A DNA stretch of 34,067 nucleotides. Source: an uncultured Prevotellaceae bacterium (GTDB lineage Bacteria; Bacteroidota; Bacteroidia; Bacteroidales; Muribaculaceae). Shown here piece by piece: positions 8,347 through 15,203 of this stretch. Within the stretch, counting starts at the first letter, position 1. Each line of letters opens with the position of its first letter. The position numbers and the translations under genes were made by a program. The notes under the pieces were generated by a model, which worked only from the letters and a program-made list of their open reading frames with translations, was not told the origin of the DNA and did not search any database. The DNA is taken from contig CAMVKS010000029.1 in NCBI GenBank assembly GCA_947167995.1, positions 1-34,067 on the forward strand, written 5' to 3'.

Positions 8347-9948
8347 ATGGAATTTGAGACAGGAAAGACTTCAAAGAAACGTAACTACAATCGCAATAAA
8401 CCTCAGCACGAGAGCGAGATAATGAGTGAGCTCGGAAAAAAACAGCCACAAGATGTCGCCATCGAAGAGGCTGTGCTGGGTGCGCTAATGCTTGAAAAAG
8501 ACGCTTATTCTATAGTTAGCGACCTGCTCAAGCCCGAATGTTTCTATGAGCATGCCAATCAGCTCATATATCAGGCTATCGTGTCGCTCGGTATAAAGCA
8601 GAGGCCTATCGACATGCTCACTGTCACTGAGCAGTTGCGCAACGACGGCAATCTCGAAGAAGCAGGCGGAGCGGTGAGGATCTCGGACCTCACGGGACGT
8701 GTGTCGAGTGCTGCCAACATTGAATATCATGCCCGCATTGTGGCTCAGAAATATCTTGCCCGCGAGCTCATCAGCTTCAGCTCTAACATTTCGACACTTG
8801 CCTTCGACGACTCGATCGATGTCTATGACCTCATGCAGGAGGCCGAGGGAAAACTCTTCGACTTGTCGAAGAATACACTCAAGCGCGATGTGGTGCAAAT
8901 CGACCCCATCATCAGCGAGGCTATCAACAAGATTCAGGAGGCAAGTAACCGCAAGAGTGGATTGAGCGGATTGGGAACTGGCTATAACGACCTGGACAAG
9001 GTCACCTCGGGGTGGCAGAACAGCGACCTCATCATCATCGCTGCAAGGCCTGCGATGGGAAAAACGGCACTCGTGCTGTCGATGGCTAAGAACATGGCGG
9101 TTGACCTCAACACGCCCATCGCGATTTTCTCGCTCGAGATGTCGAATATTCAGCTGGTGAACCGCCTCATCAGCAATGTGTGCGAGATTAGAGGCGACCA
9201 GATCAAGAGCGGGCAGCTCAGTGAGCAGGAGTGGGATGTGCTCATGTCGAGGGTGAAAAAATTGTACACAGCACCTATTTATGTCGACGACACTCCGTCA
9301 TTGTCAATCTTTGAGCTCAGAACCAAGGCTCGGAGGCTTGTGCGTGAACATGGAATAAAGATGATAATCATCGACTATCTACAGTTGATGAACGCAACGG
9401 GAATGAGGTTTGGAAGCCGTGAGCAGGAGGTGAGCACCATCTCACGCTCGCTCAAGCAGCTGGCCAAGGAGCTCGACATTCCCATCATCGCTCTTTCACA
9501 GCTCAACCGCAGTGTTGAGCAACGTGGCGACGACCGCAACGGCAAGCGTCCACAGCTGAGCGACCTGCGTGAGAGTGGTGCCATAGAGCAAGATGCCGAT
9601 ATTGTGTGCTTCATCCACCGACCGGAATATTATACCAAGTCGAGTGAAGACAGTGAGGGCAACGACATTAGGGGACTCGCCGAGTTCATCATCGCTAAGC
9701 ACCGTAGTGGTGCTGTGGGAACGGTGAAGATGAAATTCATTTCCAAGTTTGCACGTTTCGACAACTGGAACGACTCTCTCGACTCGCCCAATGCCCCCAC
9801 CGAGCAGGTCTATGAGTCGAAGATGAACAGGGAGAGCACGGGAATGCCAGAGTTTGACAATCTGCCACCTCCTTCACCCGAACTCGCTCCGCCGCCCGGC
9901 AACTATGACTTCCAGCGCGACAGTAACGAGGAGGCACCGCCGTTTTAA
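8347..9948 (+). CDS. dnaB: Replicative DNA helicase DnaB
   Basis: A 533-residue hexameric helicase that unwinds DNA at the replication fork. The N-terminal helical domain begins PQDVAIEEAVLGALMLE. The RecA-like domain has Walker A ARPAMGKTAL (Lys239), Walker B MIIIDYLQLM and the downstream segment QLNRSVEQR...LSDLRESGAIEQDAD. The first 25 residues are a basic extension (KKRNYNRNK) before the usual MSELGKKQPQD start. The promoter spacing favours the longer form, but the internal ATG at 8422 cannot be excluded. The C-terminal ~45 residues are proline-rich and probably disordered. The stop codon abuts the tandem repeat array that starts at 9949. Confidence 0.97.
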   Translation: MEFETGKTSKKRNYNRNKPQHESEIMSELGKKQPQDVAIEEAVLGALMLEKDAYSIVSDLLKPECFYEHANQLIYQAIVSLGIKQRPIDMLTVTEQLRNDGNLEEAGGAVRISDLTGRVSSAANIEYHARIVAQKYLARELISFSSNISTLAFDDSIDVYDLMQEAEGKLFDLSKNTLKRDVVQIDPIISEAINKIQEASNRKSGLSGLGTGYNDLDKVTSGWQNSDLIIIAARPAMGKTALVLSMAKNMAVDLNTPIAIFSLEMSNIQLVNRLISNVCEIRGDQIKSGQLSEQEWDVLMSRVKKLYTAPIYVDDTPSLSIFELRTKARRLVREHGIKMIIIDYLQLMNATGMRFGSREQEVSTISRSLKQLAKELDIPIIALSQLNRSVEQRGDDRNGKRPQLSDLRESGAIEQDADIVCFIHRPEYYTKSSEDSEGNDIRGLAEFIIAKHRSGAVGTVKMKFISKFARFDNWNDSLDSPNAPTEQVYESKMNRESTGMPEFDNLPPPSPELAPPPGNYDFQRDSNEEAPPF

Positions 9949-10119
9949 GAGTGAGAGGGGAGAGTGAGAGGGGAGAGTGTGAGAGGTGCGAGTGAGAGAT
10001 GCGAGTGAGAGATGCGAGTGAGAGATGCGAGTGAGAGATGCGAGTGAGAGATGCGAGTGAGAGATTCCGCATTCTGCATTCTGCATTCTGCATTCTTAAT
10101 TTTGCATTCCGCATTTAAT
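9949..10119 (+). repeat. Composite tandem repeat, locus 1
   Basis: Nine contiguous 13-bp units fill 9949-10065, starting on the base after the dnaB stop. The first three resemble GAGTGAGAGGGGA; the last six (9988-10065) are identical GCGAGTGAGAGAT. From 10064 to 10119 follow heptamers of the type ATTCTGC/ATTCCGC, with one degenerate stretch (10092-10105), ending in ATTTAAT. Because 13 and 7 are not multiples of 3, the array leaves false open frames on both strands. The same two-part array occurs at 12988 and 28533. Confidence 0.95.
10073..10104 (+). promoter_or_regulatory. menA promoter inside the heptamer array
   Basis: TAATTTTG (10097-10104) is a full match to the -7 consensus and is formed by a degenerate heptamer pair. 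TCTG (10073-10076), 20 bp upstream, is a one-mismatch -33 element supplied by a standard heptamer. A start near 10109 would give a ~30-nt leader to menA. Confidence 0.5.
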
Positions 10120-10139
10120 AAGCATTAATAATTAAGTCT

Positions 10140-11033
10140 ATGAATAATCGAGTGAAGGTTTGGATTGAGGCTGTGAGGTTGCGTTCGCTGCCGGTGTCGG
10201 TGAGTGGAGTGCTGATGGCTATCGGTATCGCGGTGTGGCAGAACCATTTACGCTGGATTCCTGCTGTGCTGTGCTTGGTGTTTGCAGTCTTGGCGCAAGT
10301 GGTGTCTAATTTCGCCAACGAATATTACGACTTCCGCCATGGAGCCGACAAGAAAGGAAGAGTTGGGCCACGGCGTGGTGTGACCGAGGGTGACATCAAG
10401 CCCAAGACCCTGCGCAATGTCACCTATATAACTCTTGCCGTAGCGTGCTTGGTGGGTTGCGGACTCATCCCATTCGGCGGATGGCAGATGATTCCCGTGG
10501 GTATCGTGATTGCGGCTTTCGCCATAGCCTACAGTGCAGGACCTTACCCCTTGTCCTATCATGGGCTGGGCGAACTCACAGTTTTCTTGTTCTATGGCTT
10601 GGTGCCAGTGGTTTTCGGTTATTATGTGATTGCGGGGAGATGGGATGCCCTTGCGGTGCTCGGAGGAATGACAATTGGCTTTATGGGTGTCAACGTCTTG
10701 CTCATCAATAATTATCGCGACATGGACGACGATGCCCAAGTTGGCAAGAACACTGCGGTGGTTATCTTTGGGCGCAGGCTTGCCGCAGCAGCCTATCTTT
10801 TCAACGGTTTTATGGCTATTGCGATGCTCTCACCGTTGTGGCTCATGATTTATATCAACGGAAGTTTGTCGCAGCTGACCTATTTAATTCCATTGATATA
10901 CCTTGTGATGCATGTCATCACTTGGCTGAAACTGGGCCGGCGCACGGGTGCCGCTCTCAACCCGCTGTTGGGGGAGACTGCGTGCAATATGCTAATATTC
11001 ACCATTTTAATGCTTTTGGCTTTCGTCTTTTAG
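10140..11033 (+). CDS. menA: 1,4-dihydroxy-2-naphthoate polyprenyltransferase MenA
   Basis: A 297-residue integral membrane prenyltransferase of the UbiA superfamily with about eight or nine hydrophobic segments. It attaches the polyprenyl tail to 1,4-dihydroxy-2-naphthoate in menaquinone synthesis, in the inner membrane. The first Asp-rich motif is NEYYDFRHGAD (Asn60, Asp64, Asp70). The second is NNYRDMDDDAQVGKNT near residue 190, where MenA proteins carry their Mg-diphosphate site. The preceding loop GRVGPRRGVTEGDI is also MenA-like. Length is normal for the family. It follows dnaB on the same strand, but a repeat array with a promoter-like box intervenes, so it is probably transcribed separately. 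No other men genes are in the window. Confidence 0.95.
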   Translation: MNNRVKVWIEAVRLRSLPVSVSGVLMAIGIAVWQNHLRWIPAVLCLVFAVLAQVVSNFANEYYDFRHGADKKGRVGPRRGVTEGDIKPKTLRNVTYITLAVACLVGCGLIPFGGWQMIPVGIVIAAFAIAYSAGPYPLSYHGLGELTVFLFYGLVPVVFGYYVIAGRWDALAVLGGMTIGFMGVNVLLINNYRDMDDDAQVGKNTAVVIFGRRLAAAAYLFNGFMAIAMLSPLWLMIYINGSLSQLTYLIPLIYLVMHVITWLKLGRRTGAALNPLLGETACNMLIFTILMLLAFVF

Positions 11034-11087
11034 AGTTAAGGTCAAGATATTTGTGGACTTGCGTGGCGCTATTTATTGTTTTTTTTG

Positions 11088-11095
11088 TAATTTTG
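11088..11095 (+). promoter_or_regulatory. -7 box placed for a leaderless transcript
   Basis: TAATTTTG matches the -7 consensus but ends only four bases before the ATG at 11100, so a transcript from it would have almost no leader. No TTTG is found 19-21 bp upstream, so the call is weak. Confidence 0.3.
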
Positions 11096-11099
11096 CGCC

Positions 11100-11789
11100 A
11101 TGAAGAAATTTTTTGCTTTATTATTGTGTGTCATTGCCTGCCAGGGCGCATGGGCCCATGACAAGGACGAGTATATTCAGGTTGACTGGTATCCACTGTG
11201 CACCGACAGTGTGGGGTGGAACATCTATACTGGTGGCTTTGTGATTGGGTGGAATAACGCCAATGGCATTGACGTGAACATGGCACGAAGCATCGATATA
11301 GGCTGGCTCAATGTCATTGGTGCCAAGTTCAAGACTCGCTACGGCCAGCGCATCACAATGGGTGTGGGTATCGACTGGCGCAATTACCGTCTCGACGGCG
11401 GCTGCCAGTTTGTCGACGATGGCGGAATGCTTTCAGTAGGTGCTTATCCCGATGGGGCAACCAACCGGCTCTCGCGAGTAAAAGTTTTCTCGCTCACCAT
11501 GCCGTTGCTGTTGCGTCAACGCCTTTTCAGCACGGTCGACATTTTTGCCGGCCCAGTGGTGAATTTCAATGTTCACGCCAGCGTCCTCACCCAGTACAAG
11601 ATGGGTGATGAGAAAATCAAGGTTTCTCACACCGGCATTCACCCTGTGCCAGTCACGGTCGATATTTTGGGAGGCGTGAAGTGGAAATTCATTGGCGCCT
11701 ATGTGCGCTACAGTCCATGCCACGTGCTGCAAGAGCGTTATGCACCAGCATTCACGCCTTTTACCACAGGTATAATCATGGGATTTTAA
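11100..11789 (+). CDS. Small outer-membrane-type beta-barrel protein
   Basis: A 229-residue protein with a signal peptide MKKFFALLLCVIACQGAWA (residues 1-19). The rest shows alternating polar/hydrophobic strands with repeated Gly/aromatic ends (GWNIYTGGFVIGWNN, SIDIGWLNVIGAKF, RITMGVGIDWRNYRL) and finishes with the hydrophobic strand TGIIMGF ending in Phe. That layout is typical of PorT-like or OmpA-like outer-membrane barrels in Bacteroidota. The C-terminal Phe suits BAM-dependent insertion. No enzyme motif is seen. It lies 66 bp after menA on the same strand and could be read with it or from its own weak box. Exact family not recognised. Confidence 0.75.
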   Translation: MKKFFALLLCVIACQGAWAHDKDEYIQVDWYPLCTDSVGWNIYTGGFVIGWNNANGIDVNMARSIDIGWLNVIGAKFKTRYGQRITMGVGIDWRNYRLDGGCQFVDDGGMLSVGAYPDGATNRLSRVKVFSLTMPLLLRQRLFSTVDIFAGPVVNFNVHASVLTQYKMGDEKIKVSHTGIHPVPVTVDILGGVKWKFIGAYVRYSPCHVLQERYAPAFTPFTTGIIMGF

Positions 11790-11797
11790 ACAAATTA

Positions 11798-11829
11798 TTT
11801 GCTCATTCAATCAATTTGCAGTAATTTCG
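11798..11829 (+). promoter_or_regulatory. Promoter of the DUF4369/thioredoxin-fold gene
   Basis: TTTG (11798-11801), a 20-bp spacer and TAATTTCG (11822-11829, one mismatch to TAnnTTTG). The leader to the ATG at 11873 would be about 40 nt. Confidence 0.6.
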
Positions 11830-11872
11830 CACGGTTTTTTTAAAAAAAAGAATACATTCAATATCACACAAT

Positions 11873-12961
11873 ATGAAGAATTTAATGTTAATAGCTGCCG
11901 CCATTATGGTGCTCATGTGCTCATGCAACAGCAACAAGTTCAAGGTGAGCGGCACTGTTGAAGGAGCTGGCGACACCACAACTCTTTTTCTTGAAGCAAG
12001 TGTCAACGGGAACTGGATGTTTGTTGACAGTGTGCTCACCAGTGGCGATGACTTCAGCCTCAGTGAGGATGCCCCAGAGTTTCCCAACATCTATCGTCTC
12101 ACCTATCGAGACAAGAGCATCTATTTCCCTGTCGACAGCATCGATAAAATTGTGATTAAGACAAGTATCAAGAAATTTGACGAGGATTATACTCTCAGCG
12201 GCTCGGACAATGCTGTCAAAATGATGAAAATCGACAAGCAGGCCATGAAGTTTGCGCGACAAGGCGATACCAGCAGCGATGCATTCGTCAAGTGGAAAGA
12301 CCAGCTCAGCCGTGACCTTGTGAAAGATCCTGCGGGCATTCTGTCGTTCTATCTCATCAACAAGTACATTGGCGACAAACCTTTGTTTGACCCGCTCGAC
12401 AAGAAAGATTTCAAGATTATTGGTGCTGTGACCAACGCTTTTGCCAACTTCCGCCCCAGCGATCCCCGCACTGGATATATGGTCGAGAATTTCAAGCAGG
12501 GTCTCAACAAGCGGCGCAGTGAGAACGCTCCACGCGACACTATTGTGGCTACACAGGCTTCTCTAATCGACATCAAGCTGCAGGACGCCAAGGGCAAAAT
12601 GAGGAGCTTGCAGGAAGTGGCGTCGCACGGCAATGTGGTGGTGGTGAATTTCACCATATTCAACGAGTCGTTCTCGCCTGCACTGAACAAGCAAATCAAC
12701 GACATCTACAAGAAGTATCATGATAAAGGTCTTGAGGTGTTCCAGGTTTGTCTCGACGACAACGAGGCTCAGTGGTTGCAAAGTGCTATCAACTTGCCAT
12801 GGATAGTGATGAGAGACCCACAGGGAGAGCAGTCGAGAGCTGCTGGTGCCTACAATGTCACCGTCATCCCCGCGGCTTTCATCGTTGGAAGAAACGGTGA
12901 AATCGTGGAACGTGTGGCCAATATCGAGCAGCTCGAGGCATCGGTGGCGAAATACATGTAA
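11873..12961 (+). CDS. DUF4369 lipoprotein with redox-inactive thioredoxin domain
   Basis: A 362-residue lipoprotein: hydrophobic leader with a lipobox ending in MCSC (Cys17 or Cys19). A DUF4369-like beta domain spans about 20-130 (FKVSGTVEGAGDTTTLFLEAS). A helical linker follows, then a TlpA/AhpC-type thioredoxin fold from about 240. The segment VVVVNFTIFNESFSPALN aligns with the usual VNFWATWCPPCRAEM; both catalytic cysteines are replaced (Glu265 and Ser268), while the cis-proline loop NVTVIPAAFIVG (Pro333) is kept. The only other cysteine is in VFQVCLDD. So it is probably a folded, surface or periplasmic lipoprotein without dithiol activity. Family members are common in Bacteroidota and usually redox-active. 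Own promoter; a composite repeat follows the stop. Confidence 0.85.
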   Translation: MKNLMLIAAAIMVLMCSCNSNKFKVSGTVEGAGDTTTLFLEASVNGNWMFVDSVLTSGDDFSLSEDAPEFPNIYRLTYRDKSIYFPVDSIDKIVIKTSIKKFDEDYTLSGSDNAVKMMKIDKQAMKFARQGDTSSDAFVKWKDQLSRDLVKDPAGILSFYLINKYIGDKPLFDPLDKKDFKIIGAVTNAFANFRPSDPRTGYMVENFKQGLNKRRSENAPRDTIVATQASLIDIKLQDAKGKMRSLQEVASHGNVVVVNFTIFNESFSPALNKQINDIYKKYHDKGLEVFQVCLDDNEAQWLQSAINLPWIVMRDPQGEQSRAAGAYNVTVIPAAFIVGRNGEIVERVANIEQLEASVAKYM

Positions 12962-12987
12962 GTTAAGTGTTAAGTTTGCGCCAGGGA

Positions 12988-13101
12988 AGAGTGAGAGGAG
13001 AGAGTGAGAGGAGAGAGTGAGAGTCTCTGCATTCCGAATTCTGCATTCCGCATTCTGCATTCCGCATTCTGCATTCTGCATTCCGCATTCTGCATTCTGC
13101 A
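12988..13101 (+). repeat. Composite tandem repeat, locus 2
   Basis: Three 13-bp units of AGAGTGAGAGGAG type (12988-13026, the last one imperfect) are followed by ten heptamers ATTCYGC/ATTCCGA (13031-13100) and the AT-rich end ATTAAAT. The array lies between two convergent genes and its end touches the stop codon of the minus-strand glycosyltransferase at 13102. No hairpin-plus-T-tract terminator is seen between these genes. Confidence 0.95.
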
Positions 13102-13917
13102 TTAAATATGGTAAGATTGCTTGTCGTGGCGGTGTTGCTTGAAGTATCTCACTCCGGCAAGCATGTTTTTTACTCCATGCCTCATGCCAACTCCATATCT
13201 CTTCTTGAGGCGGTAGCCGCCAAGGAGTATGCGGGCCATGAACGACTTTGGATGGGCTAAATAGGTGTAGGCTCCACGAGCCATGAGCATGCCGCTCTTC
13301 TCTACACCAGAGAAAGAGCTGGTAACGTTGTCATGCCTCACGATGTCGATTGGAAAAAACTGGCATTTAAGGCCATGTCTCACCGCCGAGAGAACCAGCA
13401 CCTCTTCCTCGCCACAAGAGAGTGGGGCACCAATGCCAAAGAGCTCGTTAAACCATAGCTTCCCCTGAAGGCTTTCCCGCTTGAAGGCAATCTCTATCGA
13501 CGACACATAGTAGCCCCTGGGCGGTGTGGCCAGGTCTATGCTTTGTGACGGATACTTTTTCTCGCGATTCATGCTTGTATACTTGAATGCTGCAATATCT
13601 ACCTCGGGATGTTGTTCAAAGGTGTCGATCACTGCTTGCAGTTGCTGGGGAGTATACTGGCAGTCGTCATCGGCAATCAGGCACAGGTCGGCGGTTGCGT
13701 GGCGCAGGCAGTTGTTGCGGTTGCGGCTCAAGCCACGTCCGGCAAGCTCAACCACCTTCACATCGTCGCGCTTCAATTCCTCAGGCGGTGCAGTTTCTTT
13801 CCCTTCGCTATGCTGCCACGACACGAGGTAGCCTATGCCGTCGTGCGGCTCCAGCAGCATTGCGGGGATATTGTATATTCCCTCGTCAATGGTCGATATG
13901 AGTATCTCGAGTGTCAT
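13102..13917 (-). CDS. Family 2 glycosyltransferase (GT-A fold)
   Basis: A 271-residue cytoplasmic glycosyltransferase. The N-terminal nucleotide-binding half includes GRGLSRNRNNCLRHATADLCLIADDDCQY, the GT2 pattern in which an invariant Arg/Asn pair precedes the metal-binding DDD (about residues 82-84). The acceptor half contains GIGAPLSCGEEEVL, an ED-type catalytic region, and a basic C-terminus that may touch the membrane. Its ATG overlaps the stop of the upstream gene (ATGA, 13914-13917), so the two are probably translationally coupled and act on the same glycan, such as a capsule or lipopolysaccharide. Donor and acceptor cannot be told from sequence. Confidence 0.88.
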   Translation of the reverse strand: MTLEILISTIDEGIYNIPAMLLEPHDGIGYLVSWQHSEGKETAPPEELKRDDVKVVELAGRGLSRNRNNCLRHATADLCLIADDDCQYTPQQLQAVIDTFEQHPEVDIAAFKYTSMNREKKYPSQSIDLATPPRGYYVSSIEIAFKRESLQGKLWFNELFGIGAPLSCGEEEVLVLSAVRHGLKCQFFPIDIVRHDNVTSSFSGVEKSGMLMARGAYTYLAHPKSFMARILLGGYRLKKRYGVGMRHGVKNMLAGVRYFKQHRHDKQSYHI

Positions 13918-15038
13918 TGTCTATTTAAAATTCTGTTATAAAACTCCAAGTGGCGGCGTGCTACAATGTGAGAGTCGTTGTGCTTCTCAACAAACTCGCG
14001 GCTGCGTCGACTCAGCTCAGGCAGCAACTGCTTGTTTTGAACTATCCACTCAAGCTTGTTGTCAATATCTCCTTCTATTAATGGACTCACATTGACGATG
14101 GGCTGGTTGTCGTGCTCGCCTATCAGGTCGTAGTATTCAGGTTCGGCGCCGCTCACGGCTACCAGTCCGCGCGCCATGGCGAGCAGGGCGTTGGTGGCGG
14201 GAGTGTAGGAGTAGAGCTGGTCGAGGATCACATGCGACTGGTTCATTAGCTTAACATATTCCTCATAGGGGACATTTTCCACCACAGTGAGTTCACACAG
14301 GGTGGGGTAGCGGTCTACGGTGCGTTGTGCCGCCTCAAGAAGCAGGTCGGTGCCTTTCAGAATGTTACGGTCGTGCTGAATGCCGATGAAGAACTTTACT
14401 TTTTCTGGCTCATGGTCAATGATGCATGGCTTCACGGCACTGGTGTCGATGGGGATTCCGCCGTAAGCGAGGCGCTCGCCAAGCAGTGGCTTGTAGCACT
14501 CGTGATATTCCCACAGGCATGAGATTGCACCGTCAATGCTGCCCACGATGTGCTCGCTGTGCTCGCGCATCAACGGCAGTTTCCAGTTGTCTTCGTGCTT
14601 GGCTTGAAATTCGGCCGAGAGGGCATAGGGCGACGGCTGGTCGCCCACCATGAAGTCGCTGTAGCGATAGGTCTTGCCGTCATGGCAGGCGTGGTAGTAC
14701 ACATAGTCGGTGCCCAGTGCGCTCATCACTATCGAGCGGTTGTGGCGCTTGAGCCAGTCAAACACCCACTTCACTTTGCCTGGCTTGAGGTCGAGGAAGA
14801 TGGGGCCGCTCGTCACCACCACGTCAAAGCCCTGCATGCGTGGCAACGCCCTGAGCACATCGAGCACATATTTCACCGCGCCCATCTTGCCGGGACCACG
14901 CTTGAGGTTGATGTCGCGGCTGGTGTCCATCCAGTGCGAACCGTTGCTGGCGACAACAGCACTGTGTCCCAAGCCGCGCAGGGCCTGGGCTAAGCAGTTG
15001 TGCATGTTACTGGCATCGCCCGCGAACAGTATCTTCAT
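13914..15038 (-). CDS. GT-B fold (GT4-like) glycosyltransferase
   Basis: A 374-residue glycosyltransferase starting MKILFAGDASNMHNCLAQALRGLGH, a typical GT-B N-terminal Rossmann strand and loop. An ATG ten codons further upstream (15068) is rejected because it lies inside the promoter -7 box at 15066-15073. The C-terminal half has the donor-site pattern ILDQLYSYTPATNALLAMARG and VSGAEPEYYDLIGE, close to the E-x7-E region of GT4 enzymes. No membrane segment. It overlaps the next gene by four bases and shares a divergent intergenic region with a third glycosyltransferase at 15204, which points to one small glycan-assembly group. Sugar specificity unknown. Confidence 0.85.
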   Translation of the reverse strand: MKILFAGDASNMHNCLAQALRGLGHSAVVASNGSHWMDTSRDINLKRGPGKMGAVKYVLDVLRALPRMQGFDVVVTSGPIFLDLKPGKVKWVFDWLKRHNRSIVMSALGTDYVYYHACHDGKTYRYSDFMVGDQPSPYALSAEFQAKHEDNWKLPLMREHSEHIVGSIDGAISCLWEYHECYKPLLGERLAYGGIPIDTSAVKPCIIDHEPEKVKFFIGIQHDRNILKGTDLLLEAAQRTVDRYPTLCELTVVENVPYEEYVKLMNQSHVILDQLYSYTPATNALLAMARGLVAVSGAEPEYYDLIGEHDNQPIVNVSPLIEGDIDNKLEWIVQNKQLLPELSRRSREFVEKHNDSHIVARRHLEFYNRILNRQ

Positions 15039-15065
15039 TTCTCGTGATTTTTCGCTTAAATCATG

Positions 15066-15097
15066 CAAATTTATTGTTTTTTTTGTTTTTAACCAAG
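15066..15097 (-). promoter_or_regulatory. Promoter of the minus-strand glycosyltransferase pair
   Basis: Minus strand: CTTG (15097-15094), a 20-bp spacer and TAAATTTG (15073-15066). The start would fall near 15060, with a ~22-nt leader to the ATG at 15038. Confidence 0.6.
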
Positions 15098-15113
15098 AAT
15101 TTGTCTAATTTTG
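15082..15113 (+). promoter_or_regulatory. Distal promoter (P1) of the plus-strand glycosyltransferase
   Basis: TTTG (15082-15085), a 20-bp spacer and TAATTTTG (15106-15113), a full consensus match. A transcript from here would carry an ~85-nt leader containing the dyad at 15140-15167. P1 overlaps the minus-strand promoter, so the two compete for the same DNA. Confidence 0.6.
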
Positions 15114-15139
15114 GATAAATTAGGCTGCACCTGCAAATA

Positions 15140-15167
15140 AAAATGAAAATTATTTGATTTTCATTTT
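15140..15167. repeat. AT-rich dyad over the P2 -33 element
   Basis: AAAATGAAAAT (15140-15150) and ATTTTCATTTT (15157-15167) form a perfect 11-bp inverted repeat with a 6-bp gap. The right arm covers three bases of the TTTG of P2 (15165-15168). It could be an operator, or a hairpin in the leader of a transcript from P1. Confidence 0.6.
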
Positions 15168-15195
15168 GTATTTATCTCGGTTTGCACTAATTTTG
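15165..15195 (+). promoter_or_regulatory. Proximal promoter (P2) of the plus-strand glycosyltransferase
   Basis: TTTG (15165-15168), a 19-bp spacer and TAATTTTG (15188-15195), a full consensus match. The expected start lies only a few bases before the ATG at 15204, giving a nearly leaderless mRNA. Confidence 0.65.
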
Positions 15196-15203
15196 GAGTC
15201 AAT

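Noticed and set aside
9737-10114. Minus-strand frames reading MQNAEC/MRNAEC-type repeats at the three tandem arrays (also 12563-13102 and 28497-28701)
   Set aside because: They are translations of 7-bp and 13-bp tandem repeats, which stay open in all frames because the unit length is not a multiple of three. They overlap real genes and have no independent coding signal.
9949-10119. CRISPR array
   Set aside because: The units are contiguous short tandem repeats without unique spacers, and no cas genes are present.
15039-15068. Upstream start at 15068 for the GT-B glycosyltransferase
   Set aside because: The ATG lies inside the -7 promoter box at 15066-15073; the start at 15038 begins exactly at the first strand of the fold.
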